Shown in pieces: positions 15,667-24,341 of a stretch of 43,587 nucleotides of DNA (position 1 is the stretch's first letter; every line of letters begins with the position of its first letter). This DNA comes from Rhodocyclaceae bacterium UBA1310. Its GTDB lineage: Bacteria; Pseudomonadota; Gammaproteobacteria; Burkholderiales; Rhodocyclaceae. Below the pieces are notes generated by a model. The model saw only the letters and a list, made by a program, of their open reading frames with translations, did no database searches and was not told the DNA's origin. The DNA lies in the NCBI GenBank assembly GCA_002307175.1, contig DBTS01000001.1, positions 34,346 to 77,932 of the forward strand, in the 5' to 3' direction. Position numbers and translations under genes: made by a program.

Positions 15667-16671
15667 TTATTGACCGGCACGCCCCTGGATCATTTCCAGG
15701 GCGCATTCGACAGCCGCATACAGGCTGCCCGGATCGGCACGCCCGGTACCTGCCAGGTCAAGTGCAGTTCCGTGATCGACGGAAGTACGGATGATGGGCA
15801 GGCCCAGGGTGACATTGATACCACCACCGAAGGTGGCAAATTTCAGAACCGGCAAGCCCTGATCGTGATACATCGCCAGCACGGCGTCACCACGGGCCAG
15901 CTGGTGGGGGGTAAACATCGTATCAGCGGGTAGGGGCCCAATCAGCTGCATGCCCTCGGCACGCAGGCGTTCGAGCACCGGCTCGATGACATCAATTTCC
16001 TCACGCCCCATATAGCCGCCCTCACCTGCGTGAGGATTGAGGCCGGCCACCAGAATTCGCGGCGAAGCCAGCCCGAAGCTGCGCTGCAGATCGCCATGCA
16101 GGATGCGCAGCACCTGCTCCAGTTCATCCTGCGTCAGCACGCCCGACACCGCCTGTAACGGCAGATGCGTCGTAGCCAACGCCACACGCAACCACTGGCG
16201 CTGCCCAACCGGGCCATATTCGCCAGCCAGCATCATCACGACCCGTGCCGTATCGGTATGCTCGGCGAGGTATTCGGTATGCCCCGTAAACGGGATGCCG
16301 GCCGCATTGATAATGCTTTTCTGAACGGGCGCGGTAACCATCGCGGCAAACCGGCCATCGCGACACCCCTCGATTGCAGCATCGAGGGTATCAAGCACGT
16401 AGCGTGCATTCGCCACATCCAGCTTGCCTGGCTGCGCGGGGGCAGCCAGCGGCACATGCAGAACTTCCAGACCGGGGACGACGGGCACCACCTCCGGCCG
16501 GTATTCCTGCAGGCTCAGTGCTTGGCCGCTCAAATGCGCCCGCGCTTCGAGCAGGCCGCGATCCCCAATAAGTACGATCCGCACCGGCCACTGCCGGCTT
16601 GCCAGTGCAGCACACAATTCCGGGCCAACACCAGCCGGCTCGCCAGACGTGATAGCCAGAACCTTCTGCAT
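15667..16671 (-). CDS. pdxA: 4-hydroxythreonine-4-phosphate dehydrogenase
   Basis: A 334-residue PdxA, the NAD-dependent oxidase of 4-phosphohydroxythreonine in the DXP-dependent pyridoxal phosphate pathway. Visible are the start ITSGEPAGVGPEL, the metal-site segment FTGHTEYLAE, LNPHAGEGGYMG, and MYHDQGLPVLKF. ATG 16671 is chosen rather than upstream in-frame starts because it follows the surA stop by 2 bp and matches the family N-terminus. The surA-pdxA-rsmA order is conserved in many proteobacteria and supports the assignment. Confidence 0.96.
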   Translation of the reverse strand: MQKVLAITSGEPAGVGPELCAALASRQWPVRIVLIGDRGLLEARAHLSGQALSLQEYRPEVVPVVPGLEVLHVPLAAPAQPGKLDVANARYVLDTLDAAIEGCRDGRFAAMVTAPVQKSIINAAGIPFTGHTEYLAEHTDTARVVMMLAGEYGPVGQRQWLRVALATTHLPLQAVSGVLTQDELEQVLRILHGDLQRSFGLASPRILVAGLNPHAGEGGYMGREEIDVIEPVLERLRAEGMQLIGPLPADTMFTPHQLARGDAVLAMYHDQGLPVLKFATFGGGINVTLGLPIIRTSVDHGTALDLAGTGRADPGSLYAAVECALEMIQGRAGQ

Positions 16672-16673
16672 GA

Positions 16674-17966
16674 TTATTCGGGCTTGATTTCCACCCATGC
16701 TGAATCGCGCATCTGGCGCAGCCAGTCTTCATAGGCTGCTTCACTCTTGCGATCGCGCAGGGCCTGCCGGGCTTCCATCCTGCGATGGTCCGCCGTCACA
16801 TCAACCGTCTTGCGCTCGATCACCTGGATGATGTGCCAGCCAAACGGAGTCTGCACTACACCGCTGACTTCACCCGGCTTGAGGCCATCCATCGCGCGCT
16901 CGAACTCCGGCACAGTATCCCCCGCTGAAAGCCAGCCAAGATCTCCGCCCTTGGCCGCTGTGATATCTGCCGAATTGGTTTTGGCCAGTTCCGCAAAATC
17001 TGCACCGTTGCGCAGCCGCGCGATCATATCCTCAAGCCTGCGCCGCACCTGGGCTTCGTTCACACCGTCGGTCTTGCGGATCAGGATGTGGCGTGCATGC
17101 GTCTGGGTGGCCTGCACCTTGGCTTCAGCCGCATCACGCAAATCGGTCAGTTTGAAGAGATGAAAACCGGCGGGGCTGCGCAGGATGTCCGACACATCGC
17201 CCTTGCGCATATTCGGAACTAGCTGTGCAAAGATGGCAGGCAGGCGGTTCAGCGGACGCCAGTCAAGCGAACCACCCTGCATCGCATCCTGAGCAGCAGA
17301 ATAAGTGGCAGCCAGTTTCGCGAAGTCCTCGCCCTGGCGAATCTGCCGCTTGATTTCCTCGGCACGCAGATTCAGGGCATTGAGCTGTTCAGGCGTGGCA
17401 CCTTCCGGAGCCCGCAGGAAAATATGCGAAACCAGATATTCCCGCCCCTTGGCATCCAGTGCGCCAGAGGCCAGCAAAGCATCCACTTCAGCGTCGCTGA
17501 CGGTGATGCTGGAATCGACATCGCGCTCGCGCAAGCGCGACATGAGGATCTGGTTGCGAATATTCGCGCGAAACTGCGGCCAGGTATAGCCTTCTTCGGC
17601 AACGGCTTTTGGCAGTTCCGCAGGAGTCATTTTGTTCTGCTCCGAGATCCGCTGAATCGCCCGATCCAGAACTTCGTTCTCGACGGTAATGCCACGTGTC
17701 TTGGCTGCCTGCAGCAGGATCTTGTCCATCACCATGCGTTCCAGAACCTGCTGCCGCAGCTGGCTTTCGGCCGGAGCCGGGGTACCACGCGCGGCAAGCT
17801 GTTTGTGAGTCTGGGTCATTTGCCCCGCAAGTTCCGAAGCAGTGATGATTTCGTCATTGACCACCGCCACGACCCGGTCAAGCTCTACTGCATGCGCAAT
17901 CACAGGCAGCGCCAGCAGAGCAAAAAGCCCCAGGCGCAGATTTTTCATCAGGGTTGAAACAGTCAT
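16674..17966 (-). CDS. surA: Periplasmic chaperone / peptidyl-prolyl isomerase SurA
   Basis: A 430-residue periplasmic protein that escorts outer-membrane proteins, including LptD, to the Bam machine. It has a signal peptide (KNLRLGLFALLALPVIAHA, cleavage expected before VELDR), an N-terminal chaperone domain (VVAVVNDEIITASEL), and two parvulin domains: the first with YLVSHIFLRAP, the second with ARHILIRKTDG, KGGDLGWLSAGD and FGWHIIQV. ATG 17966 is chosen; an in-frame TTG lies at 17975 and another ATG at 17948. It starts 24 bp after the lptD stop, the usual arrangement of a client next to its chaperone. Confidence 0.96.
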   Translation of the reverse strand: MTVSTLMKNLRLGLFALLALPVIAHAVELDRVVAVVNDEIITASELAGQMTQTHKQLAARGTPAPAESQLRQQVLERMVMDKILLQAAKTRGITVENEVLDRAIQRISEQNKMTPAELPKAVAEEGYTWPQFRANIRNQILMSRLRERDVDSSITVSDAEVDALLASGALDAKGREYLVSHIFLRAPEGATPEQLNALNLRAEEIKRQIRQGEDFAKLAATYSAAQDAMQGGSLDWRPLNRLPAIFAQLVPNMRKGDVSDILRSPAGFHLFKLTDLRDAAEAKVQATQTHARHILIRKTDGVNEAQVRRRLEDMIARLRNGADFAELAKTNSADITAAKGGDLGWLSAGDTVPEFERAMDGLKPGEVSGVVQTPFGWHIIQVIERKTVDVTADHRRMEARQALRDRKSEAAYEDWLRQMRDSAWVEIKPE

Positions 17967-17990
17967 GCTTTTCAAGTCCGGGTTATGCTG

Positions 17991-20771
17991 TCAAGGTTCC
18001 GAGGAGTCACCAAACTTGGGATCTCCCATACTGGGGTCATTGATCTTGCCGTAGCCGTTAACGCTGCGCTTGAGCAGATTCACAGGGTTGTTTCCAAGGG
18101 AAGCCAGACCGTTGAACTCAAGCTGCACGTAGAACGAAGTATTGCGCGTCTGGCTGGACGTCAGCAGGGATTGCCAGACCGTGCGCAGCACCCAGCAGTC
18201 GCCCTTGAATTCAAGCCCCGCGATCGCTTCTGACAGGCGGTGATCACGCAGGTTCAAATCGTAACGCCCAACTCCGTACAGTCTACCCCACAGAGGCCAT
18301 TGCGCGGAAATGTCCAGATCACGGTACACCCCGAGTTCGTAGCGATAGGCAATCGAGGCAACCTTGCTGGAGTCTGGCTGGTAGCGTAACTGCGTGGTCG
18401 CACGCTGCCACCTGCCATCGCTCGGCTGATACTCGACTGCATTATCCGACCACACATCTTTGAACAGCCGCCCCGACACGTCGCCCAGCACATCAGCCAC
18501 ACGCCCGCTGCGCACCGTCTCGCCGGGCAAGGTGACGCGCTGGTCAGAGAAGTAGTAACGCTGCGCCAATGCCGTACGCAACCATTCTTCACCGCTATCC
18601 GCCGAAATCATCTTCGATTGCACGCCTGCGGTCAGCTGGTTGGCATCGGCCACGCGATCCTTCCCGACGTAGCGATTCTCGGAGAAGATCTGAGCAAAAT
18701 TGAAGTCAGCCACTGCCGTATCGTATACCGGGATCTGGCTCTGATCCTTGTATGGTGTGCGCACATAGTAGATGCGTGGTTCTAGGGTCTGGACCTGGGC
18801 CTTGCCGCCAATCGAGGTATCGCGCTCGAAAATCAACCCGGAATCCAGCGAGAAGGTGGGAATCTCGGTCGTGATCTTGCTGTCGCCATCCGTTGTGGAA
18901 CGCGTGATGTTGTAACTCGTATAGTGAACGCCCATCTTCGGCGTCAGGAAGAAAGACGAAGTCTCGATGGGATAGGAAATCTGCGGATAGATGGCGGTAC
19001 GGCGCCCTTCATCCGAACTGGGATGCTTGAAGTCCGTAAATTCCACGGGCAGATTCGCATCGAACCCATACAGGCTCTTGGCGGCATTCAGGCTTACCTG
19101 CGGCATCCGGTTGTACGGAGCGTCGCCCGACAGCACCTGATAGCGCTGTACCAACACATTGCTGGAGAACCAGCTGCCACTGTTGTACGCCAGATTCGCC
19201 TGCTGTGCGAGAGTCGACTGCGATGTAATCCCGATCTTTGAACTCAGATCGGCAAAATAGGTTTTATCCGACACCTGGGTCGCGTCGACCCCGCCACTGA
19301 AGCCGTTACCGAAGTTCTGTACGTGCTTCCAGACCACCGCATAGCGCGAATCACGCGTCAGCTGGTCGTCATTCAGATACTCGCCACGCATGATGCCGTT
19401 GGCGTTCTGCGTGAGATAGCGCCCTTCAGCTCCGATCTGTGTGCCACGATCGCTCATGTAGCGCGGCGCCAGGGTCAGGTCGTAGTTCGGAGCGATGTTG
19501 AAATAGTACGGTACCGTGATATCGACACCGGTATTCGTACCACCGCCAATGGTAGGCGGCAGGAAACCGGATTGCCGCCCACCGGACAACGGAAATTCCG
19601 CCCAGGGCATGTAGGCGATCGGCACATCCTTGAACACCATGGTGCTGCCCGTGGCAGTCCCCTTGTCGCGATCAAAATCAAGCTTCAGGGTGTTGATGCG
19701 CAGATACCAGGAGGGGTCTGGTGCCGGACAGGTGGTGTAGGTGGAATGGGTCAGACGATAGTGGTTCTCGCCCTCGACGTAAGCCACATCGGCATGCCCC
19801 GAGCCTTTCACCAGTTCGGTGGTCGGCGCAGGGGGGCGGCCTGGAAGTGGCCAGGTATCACTTTTGATCCTGCGCTGCCGCTGCAGGCTATAGACCGGCT
19901 TGTCAAACTCGCCATTCCAGGTATCGAGATTGAGTTTCGCGCGCGTGCCGTCAATGGTGTCATTGACGTGCTCGAAGTGCACATTGCCCTCGACGGTCAC
20001 CTCGTTAGCCACCTGATCCCAGTACAGCTGATCGCTGTCGAGCACAAGATTCTTGCGGGTCAGATGCACAGCGCCATAGGCCGTCATGTCAACCTGATCG
20101 CGCCCACCGATGCTGTCGGCGTTCACGTGCGTCACGCGGGTGGCGTCCGGGTTGCCATCCGCGCCACGAGGCACAACCGTCATGTTGGCACGAGAGTCCT
20201 CCTGAGGTTGCGCCGCGCCATCAGCCGTTGCAGGCACAGAGCCGCTCCCTGATGCAGGCTCACGAGGGCCTGGCGCTGCTACCGGCGCTGCATCGGATGC
20301 CGGCTTCGGCGCCTCGGGCTGAGATTCTGGTCTGGTGGGAGCGGAATCATTCGCTTGCGGTTTTTCAACAGGCGCTGGCGCAGCAGAGGAAACCTCTGTG
20401 GATGCCGCGACCGGAGTCGGAGCGGCCGCGGGGGTGGTCTGTGCAGCAGGCACGCCAGCATCTGTCCTCACCCCGCCGACAGGGGACGCAGCTATCGGCT
20501 CGGAACTGGGTGCCACAGGTGGCGGGGCAACCGGAGAAGGCACGGTGACCGACACATTCTGTGGTGTGGGGGGTTCTACCGGCTGGCTTTGCGTAGCCTG
20601 CGGTTCCCGCACGGCAGCACTGCCACCAAGCAGGCGCGGATCCACCTGCAGGGCAGGAAGCGTCTGCGCGTAAATCGCCCCGGGCAAAGCGGCCAGCACG
20701 GCCAGTACCAGCATCCGGGGACGCAATCCACGGATGGGCAATTCGTGATGCGAAAGGCTGTTTTGAGTCAT
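17991..20771 (-). CDS. lptD: LPS-assembly outer-membrane protein LptD
   Basis: A 926-residue LptD, the beta-barrel that inserts LPS into the outer leaflet with LptE. A signal peptide ends at about residue 35 (GAIYA/Q). An unusual proline/alanine-rich stretch follows (residues about 52-192). The OstA/LptA-like domain begins near 208 (VNADSIGGRDQVDMTAYGAVHL), then the barrel. Only two cysteines are visible, TTCPAPD in the N-terminal domain and GDCWVLRT near the C-terminus, so at most one interdomain disulfide can form, against two in E. coli. ATG 20771 is preferred over TTG 20789, since AAGG precedes it by 5 bp. It heads the nine-gene unit and is divergent from amgK. Confidence 0.96.
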   Translation of the reverse strand: MTQNSLSHHELPIRGLRPRMLVLAVLAALPGAIYAQTLPALQVDPRLLGGSAAVREPQATQSQPVEPPTPQNVSVTVPSPVAPPPVAPSSEPIAASPVGGVRTDAGVPAAQTTPAAAPTPVAASTEVSSAAPAPVEKPQANDSAPTRPESQPEAPKPASDAAPVAAPGPREPASGSGSVPATADGAAQPQEDSRANMTVVPRGADGNPDATRVTHVNADSIGGRDQVDMTAYGAVHLTRKNLVLDSDQLYWDQVANEVTVEGNVHFEHVNDTIDGTRAKLNLDTWNGEFDKPVYSLQRQRRIKSDTWPLPGRPPAPTTELVKGSGHADVAYVEGENHYRLTHSTYTTCPAPDPSWYLRINTLKLDFDRDKGTATGSTMVFKDVPIAYMPWAEFPLSGGRQSGFLPPTIGGGTNTGVDITVPYYFNIAPNYDLTLAPRYMSDRGTQIGAEGRYLTQNANGIMRGEYLNDDQLTRDSRYAVVWKHVQNFGNGFSGGVDATQVSDKTYFADLSSKIGITSQSTLAQQANLAYNSGSWFSSNVLVQRYQVLSGDAPYNRMPQVSLNAAKSLYGFDANLPVEFTDFKHPSSDEGRRTAIYPQISYPIETSSFFLTPKMGVHYTSYNITRSTTDGDSKITTEIPTFSLDSGLIFERDTSIGGKAQVQTLEPRIYYVRTPYKDQSQIPVYDTAVADFNFAQIFSENRYVGKDRVADANQLTAGVQSKMISADSGEEWLRTALAQRYYFSDQRVTLPGETVRSGRVADVLGDVSGRLFKDVWSDNAVEYQPSDGRWQRATTQLRYQPDSSKVASIAYRYELGVYRDLDISAQWPLWGRLYGVGRYDLNLRDHRLSEAIAGLEFKGDCWVLRTVWQSLLTSSQTRNTSFYVQLEFNGLASLGNNPVNLLKRSVNGYGKINDPSMGDPKFGDSSEP

Positions 20772-20853
20772 GAGCGCCTTGCAGAACAAATTCAGTTGAT
20801 GGAAGACGCAGGGTACACGTCGGCCATTTTGGTAAGATTGGTCGGCATTTTAC

Positions 20854-20870
20854 ATGAGCAAACCGCTCAT
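20854..20870. promoter_or_regulatory. Short inverted repeat in the lptD-amgK divergent region
   Basis: ATGAGC (20854-20859) and GCTCAT (20865-20870) are perfect arms around AAACC. This 114-bp region must drive both lptD and amgK. A TAAAAT -10-like hexamer for lptD overlaps the repeat edge, but I find no well-placed -35 and no sigma-E-type motif. Confidence 0.4.
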
Positions 20871-20885
20871 CAACCGGAGGCTCCC

Positions 20886-21881
20886 TTGGATCGTCTGCAA
20901 CAAATTCACGCCTGGCTGGGTAAAATCTTGCCAGAATCGGCTGTCACACTAGCTCCAGCCTCGGCCGACGCAAGTTTCCGACGTTATTTCCGCGCCACCC
21001 TTGCCGACGGGAGTACCCGCATCGTCATGGATGCCCCGCCGCAACACGAAGACTGTCGCCCCTATCTGCATGTGGCCGACCTGTTTCGCGCCGCAGGAGC
21101 CCACGTCCCCCAAGTCTACGCTCAGGATCTTGAACAGGGTTTCCTGCTTTTGTCCGACATGGGCAGTACCACCTACCTTGCAGCACTGACCGCAGAGAAC
21201 GCTCCGGCGCTCTACGCTGATGCCCTCGGCACGCTCGCAGTCATCCAGCACAGTAGCCGTCCCGGCGTACTGGCCGAATATGATCGCACCTTATTGCTGC
21301 GGGAACTGATGTTATTCCCCGAATGGTACGTGGCGCGCCACAAAAACGTAAGTCTCACGGAAGCCGAACAGCAGGAACTCCTGCAGGTGTTCGAACAGAT
21401 TCTGGCTGTGAATCTGGCTGAACCCAAGGTTTTCGTGCATCGCGACTTCCACTGCCGGAACCTGATGTATTCGACGCCCAACCCCGGTGTGCTGGATTTT
21501 CAGGATGCCGTCTATGGCCCGATCACCTACGATCTGGCCTCGCTGTTCAAGGACGCCTACATCCACTGGGAAGAGGAACAGACTCTCGACTGGCTCGTGC
21601 GTTACTGGGAAACCGCACGCACTATCGGCCTGCCGGTACGCGCTGATTTTGCAGACTTTCACCGAGATTACGAATTCATGGGTGCCCAGCGCCACATCAA
21701 GGTGCTCGGTATCTTCGCACGCCTGTACCACCGCGATGGCAAAGACGGCTACCTCAAGGACATGCCGCTGGTGATGCACTACCTGAAAGCAGCCTGCCGA
21801 CGTTACCGCGAGCTGCGCCCCCTGCTGCGCCTGCTCGAACGCCTGGAACCCGAGGAGACTGAAGTTGGCTACACCTTCTGA
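20886..21881 (+). CDS. amgK: N-acetylmuramate/N-acetylglucosamine anomeric kinase (AmgK)
   Basis: A 331-residue APH-fold sugar kinase matching AmgK, which phosphorylates the anomeric hydroxyl of MurNAc in cell-wall recycling that bypasses de novo UDP-MurNAc synthesis. Motifs are ASADASFRRYFR, the ATP-site segment LLSDMGSTTYL, the catalytic loop VHRDFHCRNLMY and the metal-binding LDFQDAVYGPITYDLASL. The start is TTG 20886, since GGAGG ends 5 bp before it and the protein fits the family from there; the frame is open far upstream but only antisense to lptD. Usually murU follows amgK. Here a MazG-like gene takes that place and no murU is visible. Confidence 0.88.
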   Translation: MDRLQQIHAWLGKILPESAVTLAPASADASFRRYFRATLADGSTRIVMDAPPQHEDCRPYLHVADLFRAAGAHVPQVYAQDLEQGFLLLSDMGSTTYLAALTAENAPALYADALGTLAVIQHSSRPGVLAEYDRTLLLRELMLFPEWYVARHKNVSLTEAEQQELLQVFEQILAVNLAEPKVFVHRDFHCRNLMYSTPNPGVLDFQDAVYGPITYDLASLFKDAYIHWEEEQTLDWLVRYWETARTIGLPVRADFADFHRDYEFMGAQRHIKVLGIFARLYHRDGKDGYLKDMPLVMHYLKAACRRYRELRPLLRLLERLEPEETEVGYTF

Positions 21882-22221
21882 CACCCATCTGCTGCAAACG
21901 GCAAAACTCGAAGAGAAGCTTGCCGAGTTTGCCCGGGAGCGCGACTGGGATCGTTTTCACACGCCGCGTAACCTGCTCCTCGCGCTGACCGGAGAAGTTG
22001 GCGAGCTGACCGAAATCTTTCAGTGGCTCACCGACGCGCAGGCCGAAGCGATTATGACCAGCGACAAGGCTGAACACGTCCGCCAGGAAGTGGCAGACGT
22101 GTTTCTGTACCTGATGCGCCTGGCCATGGTACTGGAGATTGATCTGGACGCTGCCGTGCAGGCCAAGATCAAGCTCAATGCCATCAAATATCCGCCTCTG
22201 GCCACGCCAGACAAGACTTGA
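21865..22221 (+). CDS. MazG-like nucleotide pyrophosphohydrolase
   Basis: A 118-residue all-alpha NTP pyrophosphohydrolase of the short MazG/RS21-C6 type. The metal-binding pattern is intact: TGEVGELTEIFQW (ExxE) followed by RQEVADVFLYLMRLA (ExxD). Such proteins remove pyrophosphate from (d)NTPs, often modified ones, as house-cleaning enzymes; the preferred nucleotide here is unknown. It starts at TTG 21865, 17 bases before the amgK stop ends, with GAGGAG 7 bp upstream, so it is translationally coupled to amgK. It ends 6 bp from the convergent trpA stop. Confidence 0.88.
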   Translation: MATPSDTHLLQTAKLEEKLAEFARERDWDRFHTPRNLLLALTGEVGELTEIFQWLTDAQAEAIMTSDKAEHVRQEVADVFLYLMRLAMVLEIDLDAAVQAKIKLNAIKYPPLATPDKT

Positions 22222-22227
22222 CGCTGG

Positions 22228-23037
22228 CTAGAGCGGCTCGACAACCTGCGCTGCGGCGCACACGGCGGCGTGCAGATCACGCACCTGCTGCAGCGCTGCC
22301 GCCATACCTTGCGTGGCAAACGTCTCGACAAGCGCGGAGCCGACCACCACCAGTTCGGCATTCGCGGCCAGTTCTGCAGCCTGGGCCGGAGTGCGGATGC
22401 CGAAGCCTACCGCCAGCGGCAATCCGGTATGCCGGCGGACCCGTACAAGATCGGTGGCAATCGCGCTGAAAACCCCTTGTGCGGCACCGGTGGTACCCGT
22501 CAGTGCAACGTGGTAGACAAAGCCCTCGGCCTGCGCGAGCAGTACATCCAGACGTGAATCATCACTCGTCGGTGCCGTCATGCGGATGAGCCGGATTCCT
22601 TCGGCCTGCGCGGGGACTGCCACCATGGCGACATGTTCAAACGGCAGATCCACCAGCAGTAGCCCATCTACCCCAGCCTGCGCCGCAGCGCGCATGAATT
22701 CCTCAATGCCATACTGCATGAGCGGGTTCAGATAGCCCATCAGGACCACCGGGGTGCTTGTATCGCTTTCCCTCAAGGCAGCCACCAGCGCCAGGGTGCG
22801 TGCCACTGTCTGCCCGGCAGCCCGAGCCCGCAGGTGGGCAGCCTGGATCACCGGGCCATCGGCCACAGGATCACTGAACGGCAGACCCAGCTCAATGAGA
22901 TCAGCACCGTTTTTGCCCAGTTGCTGCAGCAATTCGAGACACTGGGCATATGACGGATCTCCCGCCGTGAAATAGCAGGCCAGGCCACTGCGCCCTTTTT
23001 CCTGCAGCCCGGCAAACATCTTTTCAATCCGGCTCAT
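22228..23037 (-). CDS. trpA: Tryptophan synthase alpha chain
   Basis: A 269-residue TIM-barrel subunit that cleaves indole-3-glycerol phosphate and passes indole to TrpB. The catalytic glutamate and aspartate lie in ADLIELGLPFSDPVADGP, the flexible loop in YHVALTGTTGAAQ, and the phosphate site in LAVGFGIRTPAQA. ATG 23037 overlaps the trpB stop as ATGA, giving tight coupling with its partner subunit. In-frame upstream codons lie inside trpB and are rejected. trpF and other trp genes are absent, as in pseudomonads, where trpBA stands alone with trpI. Confidence 0.97.
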   Translation of the reverse strand: MSRIEKMFAGLQEKGRSGLACYFTAGDPSYAQCLELLQQLGKNGADLIELGLPFSDPVADGPVIQAAHLRARAAGQTVARTLALVAALRESDTSTPVVLMGYLNPLMQYGIEEFMRAAAQAGVDGLLLVDLPFEHVAMVAVPAQAEGIRLIRMTAPTSDDSRLDVLLAQAEGFVYHVALTGTTGAAQGVFSAIATDLVRVRRHTGLPLAVGFGIRTPAQAAELAANAELVVVGSALVETFATQGMAAALQQVRDLHAAVCAAAQVVEPL

Positions 23038-24251
23038 GCCTGCTCCTCCTGATACTTCAGTACACTGTCCATATCCTTGTCTCCCCTGCCCGACAGGCAC
23101 ACCACGATTTCCTCTTCGGCGCGCATCGTCGGCGCCAGATGCCGCACATAGGCCAGCGCATGGGCACTCTCCAGCGCCGGCAGAATGCCCTCCCGCCGGG
23201 TGACCCAGTAATAGGCGGCAATGGCCTCCGCATCACTGATCGCGACATACCGCACACGCCCGGACTCATGCAGCAGCGCATGTTCTGGCCCCACACCTGG
23301 ATAATCGAGTCCGGCTGAGACCGAGTAGGCATTGCTCACCTGTCCATCCTCGTCCTGCAGCAGATAGGTCAGGTTGCCATGCAATACGCCGGGACGTCCG
23401 GCCTCCAGGCTTGCTGCATGCTGCCCACTGGCAATCCCCAGCCCGCCCGCTTCAACACCAAAGCAGCGCACACCGGCATCTGCCAGGAACGGATGAAATA
23501 GACCGATGGCGTTCGATCCGCCCCCCACACAGGCCACCAGTGCGGTGGGCAATCGCCCGGCCTTACGCAGAATCTGCTCGCGTGCCTCGATCCCGATGAT
23601 GCGCTGGAAATCGCGCACAAGCCGCGGATACGGATGCGGCCCGGCCCCCGTGCCAAGCAGGTAATAGGTGGTATCCACGTTGGTGATCCAGTCACGCAGG
23701 GCTTCATTCATGGCGTCCTTGAGGGTTGCCGTGCCGCTATGCACGGCACGCACCTCCGCGCCAAGCATGTGCATGCGGGCAACATTCGGCGCCTGCCGCG
23801 CCATATCCTCGGCCCCCATGTAGATCACGCACTCCATGCGGAACAGCGCACACATCGTGGCGGTGGCCACCCCATGCTGACCGGCACCGGTCTCGGCGAT
23901 CACCCGGCGTTTTCCCATGCGCCGCGCCAGCAGGATCTGCCCCGTGCAATTGTTGATCTTGTGCGCCCCGGTATGGTTGAGATCTTCACGCTTGAGCCAG
24001 ATCCGCGCCCCGCCGAGTTCTGCGGTCAGATTCTCGGCCAGCGTCAGCGGGCTGGGCCTCCCGACGTAATCCGCGAGAATCCGATGGTATTCCTCCCAGA
24101 ACAGGGGGTCTGCGCTGGCCTGCGCAAACACACGCTGGAGTTCATACAGCGCCGGCATGAGCGTCTCGGGCATATAGGCCCCGCCAAACCGGCCAAACAT
24201 ACCGGCACTGTCCGGCCCCTCGCCCACATAGGTTTTGGTTGATGCGTCCAC
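23034..24251 (-). CDS. trpB: Tryptophan synthase beta chain
   Basis: A 405-residue PLP enzyme joining indole and serine to tryptophan. The Schiff-base lysine is in LNHTGAHKINN, the phosphate-binding glycines in VGGGSNAIGLFHP, and the domain-coupling region in ETGAGQHGVATAT. The start is GTG 24251: AGGAGG lies 4-5 bp before it and no ATG fits the family N-terminus (KTYVGEGPDSAGMFGRFGG). The gene is divergent from trpI. The intergenic region carries an inverted repeat suited to activator binding, so it is probably induced by TrpI with indole-glycerol phosphate, as in Pseudomonas. Confidence 0.97.
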   Translation of the reverse strand: MDASTKTYVGEGPDSAGMFGRFGGAYMPETLMPALYELQRVFAQASADPLFWEEYHRILADYVGRPSPLTLAENLTAELGGARIWLKREDLNHTGAHKINNCTGQILLARRMGKRRVIAETGAGQHGVATATMCALFRMECVIYMGAEDMARQAPNVARMHMLGAEVRAVHSGTATLKDAMNEALRDWITNVDTTYYLLGTGAGPHPYPRLVRDFQRIIGIEAREQILRKAGRLPTALVACVGGGSNAIGLFHPFLADAGVRCFGVEAGGLGIASGQHAASLEAGRPGVLHGNLTYLLQDEDGQVSNAYSVSAGLDYPGVGPEHALLHESGRVRYVAISDAEAIAAYYWVTRREGILPALESAHALAYVRHLAPTMRAEEEIVVCLSGRGDKDMDSVLKYQEEQA

Positions 24252-24290
24252 AAGACCTCCTGAATTGAATTTTTATCAGGATAACAATGT

Positions 24291-24341
24291 AGAAAAACTC
24301 AGAGTAGCGAGTTATTCTTGGCAATAGATGTTAGTTTTTCT
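24291..24341. promoter_or_regulatory. Dyads between trpB and trpI, probable TrpI control region
   Basis: AGAAAAACT (24291-24299) recurs in reverse as AGTTTTTCT (24333-24341). Inside it, AACTC (24296-24300) and GAGTT (24309-24313) form a second dyad with 8 bases between. LysR-type regulators bind such interrupted dyads. The exact contact bases are not decidable by eye. Confidence 0.5.

Noticed and set aside
20355..20885. Upstream extension of the amgK frame into lptD
   Set aside because: The extra 177 codons are antisense to the lptD linker and low in complexity; TTG 20886 has a strong ribosome-binding site and fits the family start.
20886..21881. Aminoglycoside phosphotransferase (antibiotic resistance)
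   Set aside because: The fold is shared, but sequence and position divergent from lptD match AmgK; no resistance context.
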